NCBI GenBank assembly: GCA_002710685.1
Contig: PALD01000033.1
Location: 1 to 64,000 of the forward strand
Direction of reading: 5' to 3'
DNA length: 64,000 bases
From: Cytophagaceae bacterium
GTDB lineage: Bacteria > Bacteroidota > Bacteroidia > Flavobacteriales > Flavobacteriaceae
The position numbers and the translations under genes are program-made. The notes under the pieces are model-generated. The model did no database searches. It was not told where the DNA came from and saw nothing but the letters and a program-made list of their open reading frames with translations. This document shows, piece after piece, positions 17,795-26,498 of this stretch (positions are counted from its first letter, which is position 1; each line of letters opens with the position of its first letter).

Positions 17795-17795
17795 T

Positions 17796-18392
17796 ATGCA
17801 AGAAGTTTTAGTTAAGTATATACCACAACAGGCCGTTATACCGGTCTTTGAGCTCATCAAGGCCCTGGGTGTACATTTAAAGATTGTTGACGAGCGCGTC
17901 ACCCGTCATGGTGACTATCGCAGGATGCCAGATGGGAGACACCAGATCACGGTAAATACAAACCTGAACAAGTACCGTTTTCTTATTACCTTGATTCACG
18001 AGATTGCACATCTGGTTGCTTTTAAAAAATATGGGCGTAGTATAAAACCGCATGGTAAAGAGTGGAAGCATACCTTTCAACAGCTGATGTTGCCCTTTAT
18101 ACGGCCAGAGATTTTTCCGTCACGATTGTTGCCGGTCATTGCCCAGCATTTTAAGAATCCCAAGGCAAGCAGCGATACAGATGCCAGGTTGTCAATTGCC
18201 CTTAAGCAGTATGATCCTGCCAATGATAAAAACTATATATTTGAGATTCCCGTGGGTAGCCTTTTTAGGATCTACAACGGCAAGGTGTTCAAAAAGGGAA
18301 ACAAGCGGGTAAAACGTTATGAATGCCTGGAGACCGGTACCGGAAGGATATATTTATTTCAGCCCAACGCAGAAGTTGAATTATTAAAATAG
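17796..18392 (+). CDS. SprT-like zinc metalloprotease-fold protein
   Basis: 198-residue SprT-domain protein with the zinc motif HEIAH at residues 68-72 and a preceding RMPDGRHQITVNTNLN block typical of flavobacterial SprT-like proteins. The C-terminal half has no recognisable zinc ribbon (only one Cys, in RYECLETG). SprT-like domains are associated with proteolysis of DNA-linked or nucleic-acid-binding proteins in other organisms, but the bacterial role is unclear. The start at 17796, right after the SDR stop, is chosen; the longer frame from 17682 overlaps the SDR gene. Confidence 0.87.
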   Translation: MQEVLVKYIPQQAVIPVFELIKALGVHLKIVDERVTRHGDYRRMPDGRHQITVNTNLNKYRFLITLIHEIAHLVAFKKYGRSIKPHGKEWKHTFQQLMLPFIRPEIFPSRLLPVIAQHFKNPKASSDTDARLSIALKQYDPANDKNYIFEIPVGSLFRIYNGKVFKKGNKRVKRYECLETGTGRIYLFQPNAEVELLK

Positions 18393-18404
18393 AAACCAGA
18401 CAAT

Positions 18405-19508
18405 ATGAGTAACAGCAAGGATTTTTATGCAGTAATCATGGCCGGTGGCGTAGGTTCACGATTTTGGCCATTAAGTACACAGGAATTCCCCAAGCAGTTC
18501 CACGATATCCTAGGGGCTGGACAGACCTTGATACAGAAGACCTTTAGCAGGATTTCAAAAATCGTCCCCCAGGAGAATATCTTGATCTTGACAAACGAGC
18601 GCTACAAAGGTTTGGTAAATGAGCAATTGCCGGTTGTAAAAGACGAGAACATCGTTCTGGAGCCTGCTATGCGCAATACTGCGCCCTGCATCCTCCTTGC
18701 CGCCCTTAAGATTAAAAAGCAGAACCCGGATGCTGCGATGATTGTTGCCCCCAGCGACCACTGGATTCATGATGAGGAGGCTTTTGCCAAGAACCTTAGG
18801 GAAGCATTTACCTTTTGCCTGGATCAAAAAGAACAGAAGAGCGGTGATGGCTTGCTTGTTACCCTGGGCATCCAGCCCACTTTTCCGCATACGGGATACG
18901 GCTATATTCAATACGCTTCCGCGGAAGCGGAACTAAAACCCGTTTCTGCCTTTACCGAAAAACCGGACTTTGAGACCGCTAAAGAATTCCTTGATCAAGG
19001 AAATTATCTCTGGAACGCGGGTATCTTCATTTGGAGTGTCGAGGCCATAACAGAGGCCTTTAAAAAATACCTACCGGGAATGTATGCCATATTATCCAAA
19101 GATATCGATGCGCTCAATACCAGTAAGGAACAGGCTTTTGTAAATGAGCATTATCCTACTGTTGAAGATATAAGCATAGATTATGGTATTCTTGAAAAAA
19201 GCAGAAACGTGGGTGTCATCCCGGCAGAATTTGACTGGAATGACCTGGGGGCCTGGGGTGCGCTGTATGATAATCTTGAAAGGAACATAGAGGGCAATGC
19301 CATTGTAAATGCAGAGGTAATCTCAAAGCATAGCGGTGGTAATCTCTTCCGTACTGAAAAGGGAAAGATAATCGTTGTTGAAGGTCTCAATGACTATATC
19401 GTGGTTGATAGGGGAGACATCCTGCTTATCATGCCCAAGAGCCAGGAACAGCGCGTTAAGGAAATGCGGGGCCTGGTAAAGGAAAAATATGGAGATAAAC
19501 TTGTATGA
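18405..19508 (+). CDS. manC: Mannose-1-phosphate guanylyltransferase
   Basis: 367-residue nucleotidyltransferase making GDP-mannose from mannose-1-P and GTP for surface polysaccharide synthesis. The signature IMAGGVGSRFWPLS lies at residues 11-24; FTEKPDFETA and SIDYGILEKS are further family blocks. It is the short single-domain form without the C-terminal isomerase domain. A perfect palindrome (18914-18929) encodes ASAEAE in a surface segment. It overlaps the DUF389 gene by 4 nt (ATGA). Confidence 0.92.
   Translation: MSNSKDFYAVIMAGGVGSRFWPLSTQEFPKQFHDILGAGQTLIQKTFSRISKIVPQENILILTNERYKGLVNEQLPVVKDENIVLEPAMRNTAPCILLAALKIKKQNPDAAMIVAPSDHWIHDEEAFAKNLREAFTFCLDQKEQKSGDGLLVTLGIQPTFPHTGYGYIQYASAEAELKPVSAFTEKPDFETAKEFLDQGNYLWNAGIFIWSVEAITEAFKKYLPGMYAILSKDIDALNTSKEQAFVNEHYPTVEDISIDYGILEKSRNVGVIPAEFDWNDLGAWGALYDNLERNIEGNAIVNAEVISKHSGGNLFRTEKGKIIVVEGLNDYIVVDRGDILLIMPKSQEQRVKEMRGLVKEKYGDKLV
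18914..18929. repeat. Perfect 16-bp palindrome CGCTTCCGCGGAAGCG inside manC
   Basis: The same 16 bases occur again at 44373-44388 inside the alpha-2-macroglobulin gene. Confidence 0.85.
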
Positions 19509-20947
19509 CAGAAGAAGGACCAAAGGCCAATGCCCCATCTGGCACCGCGCAAGAAGGAGATAAGGAGTTAAAAAAGGAGGCGCATAGCCTCTGGGAAAAC
19601 ATAAAGTCTTTTTTAAGTGAGCTCCTCGATATAAGGAGCGACACTGACAGGGACAGTACCATTGAGGCTGTAAAGAAGGATATCCCGTTCAAGGGGCATA
19701 ATGCCTGGATTCTTATATTCTCGATTTTTGTTGCATCCATAGGGCTCAACGTGAGTAGTACGGCCGTGGTGATAGGGGCGATGCTTATCTCTCCATTGAT
19801 GGGGCCTATCGTGGGCATGGGGCTCTCAGTGGCCATCAATGACCTTGACACGCTCAAGCGGTCGTTGATCAACCTGGGCATCATGGTGGTTCTCAGCGTG
19901 CTTACCGCATTTATCTATTTCTCGCTATCCCCGCTTACCAAGTTGACCCCTGAGCTTGAGGCACGTACGTATCCCACTATACTTGATGTACTCGTGGCAA
20001 TTTTTGGTGGGCTTGCGCTTATTGTGGCCAAGACTAAAAAGGGGACCATTGCCAGCGTGATTTTTGGTGTGGCGATTGCCACTGCCCTGATGCCGCCGCT
20101 ATGTACCGTGGGTTATGGCCTGGCAGTGGGCGAGTGGTCCAATGCAAGTGGTGCATTTTACCTGTTTTGCATCAATGCAGTATTTATTGCACTTTCCACG
20201 TTCGTGGTCTCAAAACTGTTGAATTTTCCCCTGGTTAAATATGCCAATTCAAAGAAAAGGAAATTTATAGCCCAGCTTGCTTCCATAATAGCCATTGTGG
20301 TCATGGTGCCCAGTGTTATCCTTTTCTGGAAATTGCTCAAGAAGGAGGTCTTTATGAAAAATGCAACAGAGTATGTTGCCCAGGTGGTGCAATATGAAGG
20401 TGCCGCCGTGGTCAAGGCTGACCAGGATTATGACACCAACAGGATTGATGTCTACCTCATAGGGAACCTGGTCCCTCAAAACGTTATCCAGGACTGGAAA
20501 GAAATACTGATGGAAAACGACCGTCTTAAAGAAACAAACCTGCGCATCCATCAGGGCACTGACCAATCTTCGGCAATTTCTGAGCAGCTTACCTCTGATT
20601 TAAAATCTGGTATCCTGGAGGATCTATACGCAAACAATCAACAGGCCCTGGAGGACAAGAATAGCCAGATTGAATTGCTGGAGGAGCAGATAAACAGGAT
20701 GCGCACATCTGCCATACCCTTCGAGAGCCTGAGCAGGGAAGTTCAGGCCAATTATGAGGACCTGGAGCGCTTTGGGTATGCCAGTACGGTGAATACTGAC
20801 TTTTCAAAGGCAGACACGATTCCCACCTTTCTTGTAAAATGGAGTGCAAGCGCTTCCGCGAAAGCGAGAAAAGAACAAGAGCAAAGGCTTGCAAAATGGC
20901 TCAAGGTCAAATATCAACTGGATACCCTGGTGATATCCCGTTATTGA
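19505..20947 (+). CDS. DUF389 (TIGR00341-like) membrane protein
   Basis: 480-residue inner-membrane protein. The N-terminal cytoplasmic segment precedes about six hydrophobic helices (residues about 60-280) with the family block GLNVSSTAVVIGAMLISPLM. The C-terminal 200 residues form a soluble, partly coiled-coil region (EDKNSQIELLEEQINRM). The function is unknown; the family is widespread in Bacteroidota. Its start overlaps manC by 4 nt. A palindrome at 20851-20866 encodes SASAKARK near the C-terminus. It ends 7 nt into the convergent ABC transporter gene. Confidence 0.88.
   Translation: MTEEGPKANAPSGTAQEGDKELKKEAHSLWENIKSFLSELLDIRSDTDRDSTIEAVKKDIPFKGHNAWILIFSIFVASIGLNVSSTAVVIGAMLISPLMGPIVGMGLSVAINDLDTLKRSLINLGIMVVLSVLTAFIYFSLSPLTKLTPELEARTYPTILDVLVAIFGGLALIVAKTKKGTIASVIFGVAIATALMPPLCTVGYGLAVGEWSNASGAFYLFCINAVFIALSTFVVSKLLNFPLVKYANSKKRKFIAQLASIIAIVVMVPSVILFWKLLKKEVFMKNATEYVAQVVQYEGAAVVKADQDYDTNRIDVYLIGNLVPQNVIQDWKEILMENDRLKETNLRIHQGTDQSSAISEQLTSDLKSGILEDLYANNQQALEDKNSQIELLEEQINRMRTSAIPFESLSREVQANYEDLERFGYASTVNTDFSKADTIPTFLVKWSASASAKARKEQEQRLAKWLKVKYQLDTLVISRY
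20851..20866. repeat. 16-bp palindrome CGCTTCCGCGAAAGCG inside the DUF389 gene
   Basis: One mismatch from perfect dyad symmetry and identical to 28606-28621 in gcvP. Confidence 0.85.
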
Positions 20948-21711
20948 TTTTTATCTTCATTGAGTGCCTTGCGCACGCGTTTGAAAAGGTCTGAAGAGTA
21001 GACAAAGTTCGTGACATCTTCATTATCTGTCTTGAATATCTCTTCTTTTGTACCTTCCCACTCCAGGTAGCCCTTTTGTAGATAGACTATTTTTTCACCT
21101 ATCTCCATCACGGAGTTCATATCGTGGGTGTTAATAATCGTGGTGATGTCATATTCTTTTGTGATTTCCTGCACCAGGTTATCGATTACCGTGGCCGTGC
21201 GTGGGTCAAGACCAGAGTTGGGCTCATCACAAAAAAGGTATTTTGGTTTATTGACGATGGATCTTGCGATGGCCACCCGTTTTTGCATCCCTCCCGAAAT
21301 TTCAGAGGGCAGTTTATTGTTTGCATTGACCAGGTTGACACGTTCTATGACCTCGTTGGCCCTCTCGCGCCGTTCAGCCCTGCGCATTTTGGTAAACATC
21401 CTCAGGGGAAACATGACGTTTTCTTCAACCGTCATGCTGTCAAACAGGGCACTTCCTTGAAAGACCATGCCCATTTGCTCGCGCAGGTGGCGCTGGTCTT
21501 CATCTTCAAGTTCTGAGTATGGTGAACCATCATATACTATCTTGCCCTCTGTGGGCTTGAATAAGCCCAGGAGGCATTTTAAGAATACGGTCTTACCAGA
21601 ACCACTTTGACCTATGATGAGATTGGTCTTCCCTTTTTCAAAGGTTGTGGTGATTCCCTTTAAGATCATTTCTTCCCCAAAACTCTTCTTTAAATTCTGT
21701 ACCTCTATCAT
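20941..21711 (-). CDS. MlaF-like ABC transporter ATP-binding protein
   Basis: 256 residues from ATG 21711 (MIEVQNLKKSFGEE). Walker A is GQSGSGKT (34-41), the signature region is LPSEISGGMQKRVAIARS, and Walker B is KYLFCDEP. The ISGGMQKR form is typical of Mla-type lipid transporters that move phospholipids or related lipids between the membranes. It starts with a 1-nt stop/start overlap (TAATG) with the permease gene, so the pair is co-translated. No MCE-domain (MlaD) gene adjoins it here. A longer frame from 21771 overlaps the permease and is rejected. Confidence 0.92.
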   Translation of the reverse strand: MIEVQNLKKSFGEEMILKGITTTFEKGKTNLIIGQSGSGKTVFLKCLLGLFKPTEGKIVYDGSPYSELEDEDQRHLREQMGMVFQGSALFDSMTVEENVMFPLRMFTKMRRAERRERANEVIERVNLVNANNKLPSEISGGMQKRVAIARSIVNKPKYLFCDEPNSGLDPRTATVIDNLVQEITKEYDITTIINTHDMNSVMEIGEKIVYLQKGYLEWEGTKEEIFKTDNEDVTNFVYSSDLFKRVRKALNEDKNQ

Positions 21712-22448
21712 TAGCTCAGTAGTAATTGGGTTAGGATATAGTTTGCGATGATGATCACCACGCTCGTCCATACAAATGATGTTGTGCTCGCCTTGCCCAC
21801 TTCAAGTGCCCCGCCCTTCATGTAATATCCTTGATATGAGGGTATGGTGGCAAGTAGTAGGGCAAACACAAATGTCTTGATATATGCATACACCAGTTGA
21901 AAGGGTATAAATGAATCCTGTAGGCCGCTTATAAATGCATCACCTGATGTAAAACCCCCATATACCCCGGCAGCGTAGCCTCCCAGAATTCCCAGAAACA
22001 TGGAGATGGTTATGACAAAAGGGTAAAAGAGCATGGCGATTATTTTGGGAAAAATCAAATAGTTCAATGAATTTATACCCATGACCTCCAGGGCATCAAT
22101 CTGTTCTGTAACGCGCATGGTGCCTATACTGGAGGTGATGTATGAACCTACCTTTCCTGCCATGATTATACTCATGAAGGTAGGGGCAAACTCAAGTATG
22201 ATACTCTGCCTTGCCGCAAAACCTATGAGGGATTCTGGAATAAGGGGATTGTCCATGTTCAGTGCCGTTTGAATACTCACAACGCCACCCACAAAAAATG
22301 AGATAAATGCAACAATGCCCAGCGAGTCGATAATAAGGTCATTGATTTCTTTCAAGATCAATTCCCGCATCACTGAAGATTTGGTGAATTTCACAAAAAC
22401 CCCCTTTAACATGAGGAAATATTCACCAACGGCCCTTAGGTAATTCAT
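21711..22448 (-). CDS. MlaE-like ABC transporter permease
   Basis: 245-residue inner-membrane permease of the MlaE/YrbE family, with the blocks FISFFVGGVVSIQTALN, APTFMSIIMAGKVGSYITSS and GTMRVTEQIDALEVMGIN, and about five hydrophobic helices. It pairs with the downstream ATPase to form a lipid transporter. ATG 22448 is chosen; the alternative TTG at 22478 falls inside a TATTTTTG promoter box (22476-22483, minus strand) 27 nt upstream. It is transcribed divergently from the alkaline phosphatase gene. Confidence 0.92.
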   Translation of the reverse strand: MNYLRAVGEYFLMLKGVFVKFTKSSVMRELILKEINDLIIDSLGIVAFISFFVGGVVSIQTALNMDNPLIPESLIGFAARQSIILEFAPTFMSIIMAGKVGSYITSSIGTMRVTEQIDALEVMGINSLNYLIFPKIIAMLFYPFVITISMFLGILGGYAAGVYGGFTSGDAFISGLQDSFIPFQLVYAYIKTFVFALLLATIPSYQGYYMKGGALEVGKASTTSFVWTSVVIIIANYILTQLLLS

Positions 22449-22475
22449 AGCAGATTTATTCAGCTTTAAAAATAG

Positions 22476-22483
22476 CAAAAATA
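22476..22483 (-). promoter_or_regulatory. -7 promoter box for the mlaE-mlaF pair
   Basis: On the minus strand TATTTTTG matches TAnnTTTG, 27 nt before the permease ATG. Confidence 0.6.
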
Positions 22484-22533
22484 GGCATGGCTACTATTTA
22501 ACTTTAGCTTAATCTTTTTTCTTTTGCATGCCT

Positions 22534-22541
22534 TACATTTG
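22534..22541 (+). promoter_or_regulatory. -7 promoter box for the alkaline phosphatase
   Basis: TACATTTG (TAnnTTTG), 30 nt before ATG 22572; it excludes the frame opening at 22524. Confidence 0.6.
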
Positions 22542-22571
22542 TTGACCTGTTTAAGAAGAAAATCTCAATCC

Positions 22572-24206
22572 ATGAAAACTAGATTATTTGCATTTTTTGC
22601 ACTTACATGCTTTTTGGGTCAAGCCCAAAAGGACTATTCTGACACCCCCAAGCTCGTCGTGGGCATCGTCGTTGACCAGATGCGCTATGATTACCTCACC
22701 CGTTTTTATGACAGGTATGGCAAGGATGGTCTTCGCAGGTTGATGGATGAAGGCTTTTCGGCAGATAATAACCACTATAATTATATGCCCACGTACACCG
22801 CCCCGGGTCATGCATCCATCTATACGGGTACAACCCCGCGTGCGCATGGCATTATTTCAAACAGTTGGTATGATAAATTCTCAAAAAGTACGGTGTACTG
22901 TGTTGATGATTCCACCTATACATCAGTGGGCACTAAGAGCAGTGCGGGGCAAAAAAGCCCTTTTCGTTTAAAAACGACCACATTTACTGATCAAAACAGG
23001 CTGCACACCCAGATGCGGGGCAAGACCATTGGCATTGCCATAAAAGATAGGGCTTCCATTCTTCCTGCGGGCCATACCGCAAATGGGGCGTACTGGTTTC
23101 AGGGAGGTGATGAGGGCCACTGGATCACATCGACCTTTTATATGGATGAGCTGCCCCAGTGGGTTCAGGATTTTAATAAAAAAGACCCGGCCAAAAAGTA
23201 CATGAAAGAATGGGACACCTATTACAAGATTGACACTTACGTGGAAAGCGGTCCTGATGAAAATGACTTTGAAGGAGGTTTTAGGGGTAAGGACAAGGCA
23301 ACTTTTCCCTATGACCTTAAAAAACTGGGCAAGGAAAACGGGGGATATGGCATCCTCTCAAGCACCCCATACGGCAACAGCCTCACGGCAGATTTTGCCA
23401 TTGAGGCCATAGATGCCGAAGAACTGGGCAAGGATGATATTACTGATATCCTTGCGGTGAGTTTCAGCAGCACAGATTATGTAGGGCACAATTTTGGTGT
23501 AAACTCAAAAGAGATTGAGGATACCTATATAAGACTAGACATGGATATTGCCCGCCTTCTCAAGGCACTTGATGATAAGGTAGGAAAGGGAAATTATACG
23601 GTTTTCCTTACGGCAGACCATGCGGCGATAAATAACCCTGGATATTTAAAAAGTAAAAGGATCCCGGCAGGAAGCTTTCATATGGGCAAGGTAAATGATA
23701 CCCTCAATTCTTACCTTACAGGTAAATATGGCGACCTCAAGCTCATCGAGAACATATCAAATTATCAGGTTTTCTTTGATTATGATGTCCTTGCAGAAAA
23801 CAATATCAACAGACAGGAACTGCAAAAGGACATCGCACATTTCTTGTTGCAACAGCCCAATGTGGACAAAGCCTATACCCGTGAAGAATTGACAAGCGGC
23901 GAATTTAATTATGGCGAGATCTCGCTGGTGCAAAAAGGCTTTAACCAGAAACGCAGCGGTGATGTCTTCATCGTCATTGACCCTGGTTATGCAGGTATAG
24001 GTAAAACAGGATCAACACATGGTAGTCCAGAGAGTTATGACACCCACGTACCGCTTCTTTTTTATGGAAAGGGCATCAATAATGGGAAACATACAGATAG
24101 AACAACAACCATTCCTGATATCGCGGCAACCGTTGCTGCACTGTTGAATATTGAATTTCCCAGTGGTGAGGCCGGCGAACCTATCCTGGAAGCCCTGGCA
24201 GATTAA
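22572..24206 (+). CDS. PafA-like secreted alkaline phosphatase
   Basis: 544-residue Sec-exported phosphomonoesterase (leader ends FLGQAQ). Metal and catalytic residues match PafA-type enzymes: D35 in VVDQMRYD, the nucleophile Thr76 in PTYTAPGHAS, the KDR pair in IAIKDRAS, DYVGH, LTADHAA and a late His in GSTHGSPES. PafA-type phosphatases are constitutive periplasmic or surface enzymes that free phosphate from many organophosphates; that role is known for the family. It ends 4 nt inside the convergent glycosyltransferase gene. Confidence 0.92.
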   Translation: MKTRLFAFFALTCFLGQAQKDYSDTPKLVVGIVVDQMRYDYLTRFYDRYGKDGLRRLMDEGFSADNNHYNYMPTYTAPGHASIYTGTTPRAHGIISNSWYDKFSKSTVYCVDDSTYTSVGTKSSAGQKSPFRLKTTTFTDQNRLHTQMRGKTIGIAIKDRASILPAGHTANGAYWFQGGDEGHWITSTFYMDELPQWVQDFNKKDPAKKYMKEWDTYYKIDTYVESGPDENDFEGGFRGKDKATFPYDLKKLGKENGGYGILSSTPYGNSLTADFAIEAIDAEELGKDDITDILAVSFSSTDYVGHNFGVNSKEIEDTYIRLDMDIARLLKALDDKVGKGNYTVFLTADHAAINNPGYLKSKRIPAGSFHMGKVNDTLNSYLTGKYGDLKLIENISNYQVFFDYDVLAENNINRQELQKDIAHFLLQQPNVDKAYTREELTSGEFNYGEISLVQKGFNQKRSGDVFIVIDPGYAGIGKTGSTHGSPESYDTHVPLLFYGKGINNGKHTDRTTTIPDIAATVAALLNIEFPSGEAGEPILEALAD

Positions 24207-25048
24207 AACAGTTTCTCACGCATTTTCTGCCAGCGTAGAGAACGGATAAATTTTCCTTCTTTTTTGTTGACCAAAAAATCCGCGTGGTTTTTACGGGCTT
24301 TAAAATATCCAGAAAGATAATCCATGAAAAATGATGGGTTACCTTTTTTTGATGCCAGTTTTGCCGAGGCGATGGCTGTAAGCAAGAATCCATAGCGCAA
24401 ACTGTAAAAAGCTTGCCCTTGTTTGTATTTCGCAGCCTTAGTATAGGTTTTTCCGGTGGGTTTTAGGTGCTTCACCTCCAGTTCTGGTAAGGTTTGCACT
24501 TCCCATCCATGGTACTGCGCCAGCAATTCATCTACAGTGTCCCAGCCCATGGCTTCCCGCAGGCCGCCTATTTGCTCAAAGCATTCCCTGCGGTATGCTT
24601 TTAATGCACCGCGTATATGGTCCTTGTTCGTTAAATTTTCAACCACCCATTCACCATCCTTTTCTATGGTGCAAAAACCACCGGCCATGCCTGTCTTTTC
24701 GTTTTTGCTAAAAGTTTGAGCAACAAGCTCCAGGTAATTCTCAGGAAAGATCAAGTCAGCATCAAACTTGCAGACAATATCAAATTCCTGCGCATGCTGC
24801 AGTCCATAATTAAAAGCCTGTACAACTTTACCACCAGGTAAATGCTCTGGTGAAGATTGCTTGGTGCGCAGTTTTATGTTTTTATGGCTTTCGCCAAAAC
24901 GGCTCACGATGGCGGCCGTCGCATCTGTGCTATTGTCGTCCACCACGATGACCTCATTAGCTTGCAAGCTCTGCTCCAGCAGGGATTGCAGCGTGAGGCC
25001 TATGAATTCTTCCTCGTTAAAAGCCGGTATGATAATGGTGATCCTCAC
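24203..25048 (-). CDS. Glycosyltransferase family 2
   Basis: 281-residue GT-A type glycosyltransferase: N-terminal IIIPAFNEEEFIGLTL, VVDDNSTDAT and the metal-binding FDADLIFPENY, followed by a segment ending MGWDTVDELLA that fits the acceptor side. It probably works on a surface polysaccharide or glycan; donor and acceptor cannot be told. Its ATG overlaps the stop of the methyltransferase gene by 4 nt, so the two are coupled. A palindrome (24885-24899) encodes RFGESHKN. Confidence 0.9.
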   Translation of the reverse strand: MRITIIIPAFNEEEFIGLTLQSLLEQSLQANEVIVVDDNSTDATAAIVSRFGESHKNIKLRTKQSSPEHLPGGKVVQAFNYGLQHAQEFDIVCKFDADLIFPENYLELVAQTFSKNEKTGMAGGFCTIEKDGEWVVENLTNKDHIRGALKAYRRECFEQIGGLREAMGWDTVDELLAQYHGWEVQTLPELEVKHLKPTGKTYTKAAKYKQGQAFYSLRYGFLLTAIASAKLASKKGNPSFFMDYLSGYFKARKNHADFLVNKKEGKFIRSLRWQKMREKLF

Positions 25049-25611
25049 GATTTTCTTTCGGCGTAGACTAGATAATAACGCGGTGTAAACTTGCGCAGCA
25101 GCGGCCTGATACCCAGTTTTTTTGCAGGATGTGTAAACTTGACACGGTCCATGATTGTCCAGCCTGATTTTTCCAGCAACCAGTCAAATTGCCAATCTTC
25201 AAACTCATGGTAATGTCTATCCCATTTGTCGGTTTTGCTTCGGTAAGCGGGAGAAAACCATAATTTTAGCGGGATGCTCGCAACAAGTTTTGTGGCCGAA
25301 GAATCCTTGAGAACGTTGAGTGGGGACAATAAATGCTCAAAAATCTCAAAGGCCGTCAGCACGCTTGCGGTAGTATTTTTCGCAGAAGCGGTATCAAGGT
25401 CCAGGTCTTCTCCAGTGGTGTTTTCTACTTTGTACCCGGCTTGTTTCATGAGCTTGCTCAATGGGTTTTCTACCCCCAGGTCCAGGATCTTCTCGTCTTT
25501 TGAGATGTGTTTTTGTAAAAATTCCAGCGTGAGCTTAAACCGTTTATCGGGATAGATTTCTTCGTACACGTACCATGGTTTATTTCGCGCAAGCGAAAAG
25601 TTGAACCACAA
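25045..25611 (-). CDS. Class I SAM-dependent methyltransferase-like protein (start uncertain)
   Basis: About 188 residues, with the SAM-binding start EKILDLGVENPLSKLM and a typical post-I region (TTGEDLDLD), then FEIFEHLLSP. It is coupled to the GT2 gene, suggesting modification of the same glycan. No ATG opens the frame. The TTG at 25611 forms the last three bases of a TATTTTTG promoter-like box (25609-25616), so it may not be transcribed. GTG 25569 is in frame but would drop the conserved-looking KPWYV segment. A palindrome (25583-25598) lies exactly in this region and may have displaced the original start. Confidence 0.72.
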   Translation of the reverse strand: MWFNFSLARNKPWYVYEEIYPDKRFKLTLEFLQKHISKDEKILDLGVENPLSKLMKQAGYKVENTTGEDLDLDTASAKNTTASVLTAFEIFEHLLSPLNVLKDSSATKLVASIPLKLWFSPAYRSKTDKWDRHYHEFEDWQFDWLLEKSGWTIMDRVKFTHPAKKLGIRPLLRKFTPRYYLVYAERKS

Positions 25612-25695
25612 AAATAAGGATTTACTTATGGTTGCCGGTTTATAATCGATATTGCGTTTAATCTTGTATTTTTACCGCCCTATACCAACCGCGCA

Positions 25696-26250
25696 ATGGC
25701 AGAAACACTCGACCCTACAAAATGGGTGGATAGATACTCAGATTACCTCTTTAACTATACCATCGTCAAGGTAAACGATAAGGAAGTCGCCGAGGATTTG
25801 ATCTCCGAAACCTTTCTTGCGGCCCTAAAATCCATGAAGAATTTTAAGGGGCAGGCAAGCGAGCGCACGTGGTTGATATCTATCTTGAAGCGCAAGATCA
25901 TTGACCATTACCGCCGCCAGAACAGCAAGAAGGGCAGGGCAGAGGTGCACATGGATTACAGCGATGACGAGTCTGCCGGTGACTGGCTCGAGGAGCGCGT
26001 GGCTGACCTGCGCGGGCGTAATGCAGAAGATGATATCGAGAACGAAGAGCTGGGCGCGGCCATCTTGAAATGTATAGAGAAACTGCCCGAAAAACAGGCC
26101 GAGGTCTTCATACGTAAAACGATAGAAGGACAGGAAACAGAACTTATTTGTAAAGAACTTGATATTACACCGTCTAACCTCTGGGTGATCATCCACCGGG
26201 CACGAACGGCCCTGGCGGAGTGCCTAGAGCAAAACTGGCTGTCAGAATGA
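25696..26250 (+). CDS. ECF-type RNA polymerase sigma-70 factor
   Basis: 184 residues with sigma region 2 (YLFNYTIVKVNDKEVAEDLI, then ISETFLAALKSM, FKGQASERTWLISILKRKII) and region 4 (LPEKQAEVFIRKTIEGQETE, then a helix-turn-helix ending NLWVIIHRARTALAECL). It should direct transcription of an extracytoplasmic stress or surface regulon. It overlaps a small Cys-rich gene by 4 nt (ATGA), the layout expected for a sigma factor and its antagonist. A near-match promoter box TATTTTTA precedes it. Confidence 0.92.
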   Translation: MAETLDPTKWVDRYSDYLFNYTIVKVNDKEVAEDLISETFLAALKSMKNFKGQASERTWLISILKRKIIDHYRRQNSKKGRAEVHMDYSDDESAGDWLEERVADLRGRNAEDDIENEELGAAILKCIEKLPEKQAEVFIRKTIEGQETELICKELDITPSNLWVIIHRARTALAECLEQNWLSE

Positions 26251-26498
26251 AACTATTTTTTAATTGTAAGGATGCATGTGAGTGTTGTGACAAGGCACAA
26301 TACGAAGAGGCTAATTGGTTTGAGAAGATGCGTTTGCGCTGGCATTTCTATAGGTGCCGCAGTTGCAAGGATAAGTCACGTAAAAACCAGAAGCTCACCA
26401 AGCTTATTGACGAGAGCAACCTGTGCAGCAGGAACACCTGCGGCTGCAAGGAGCGCTTGAAACAGGAAATCGCCCGCGAGCTCAATCAAGAAGCATAG
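26247..26498 (+). CDS. Small Cys-rich protein, candidate anti-sigma factor
   Basis: 83 residues and no membrane segment. Nine cysteines lie in three clusters: NCKDACECCDK near the N-terminus, YRCRSCKDK in the middle, and LCSRNTCGCKE near the C-terminus. The pattern suggests zinc or another metal bound by a compact domain. Translational coupling to the ECF sigma gene suggests it controls that factor in the manner of zinc-binding anti-sigma proteins, but the classic HxxxCxxC motif is absent (its only His precedes the YRCRSC cluster as HFYRCRSC). Function is inferred from context only. It overlaps the convergent UbiA-like gene by 17 nt. Confidence 0.75.
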   Translation: MKLFFNCKDACECCDKAQYEEANWFEKMRLRWHFYRCRSCKDKSRKNQKLTKLIDESNLCSRNTCGCKERLKQEIARELNQEA

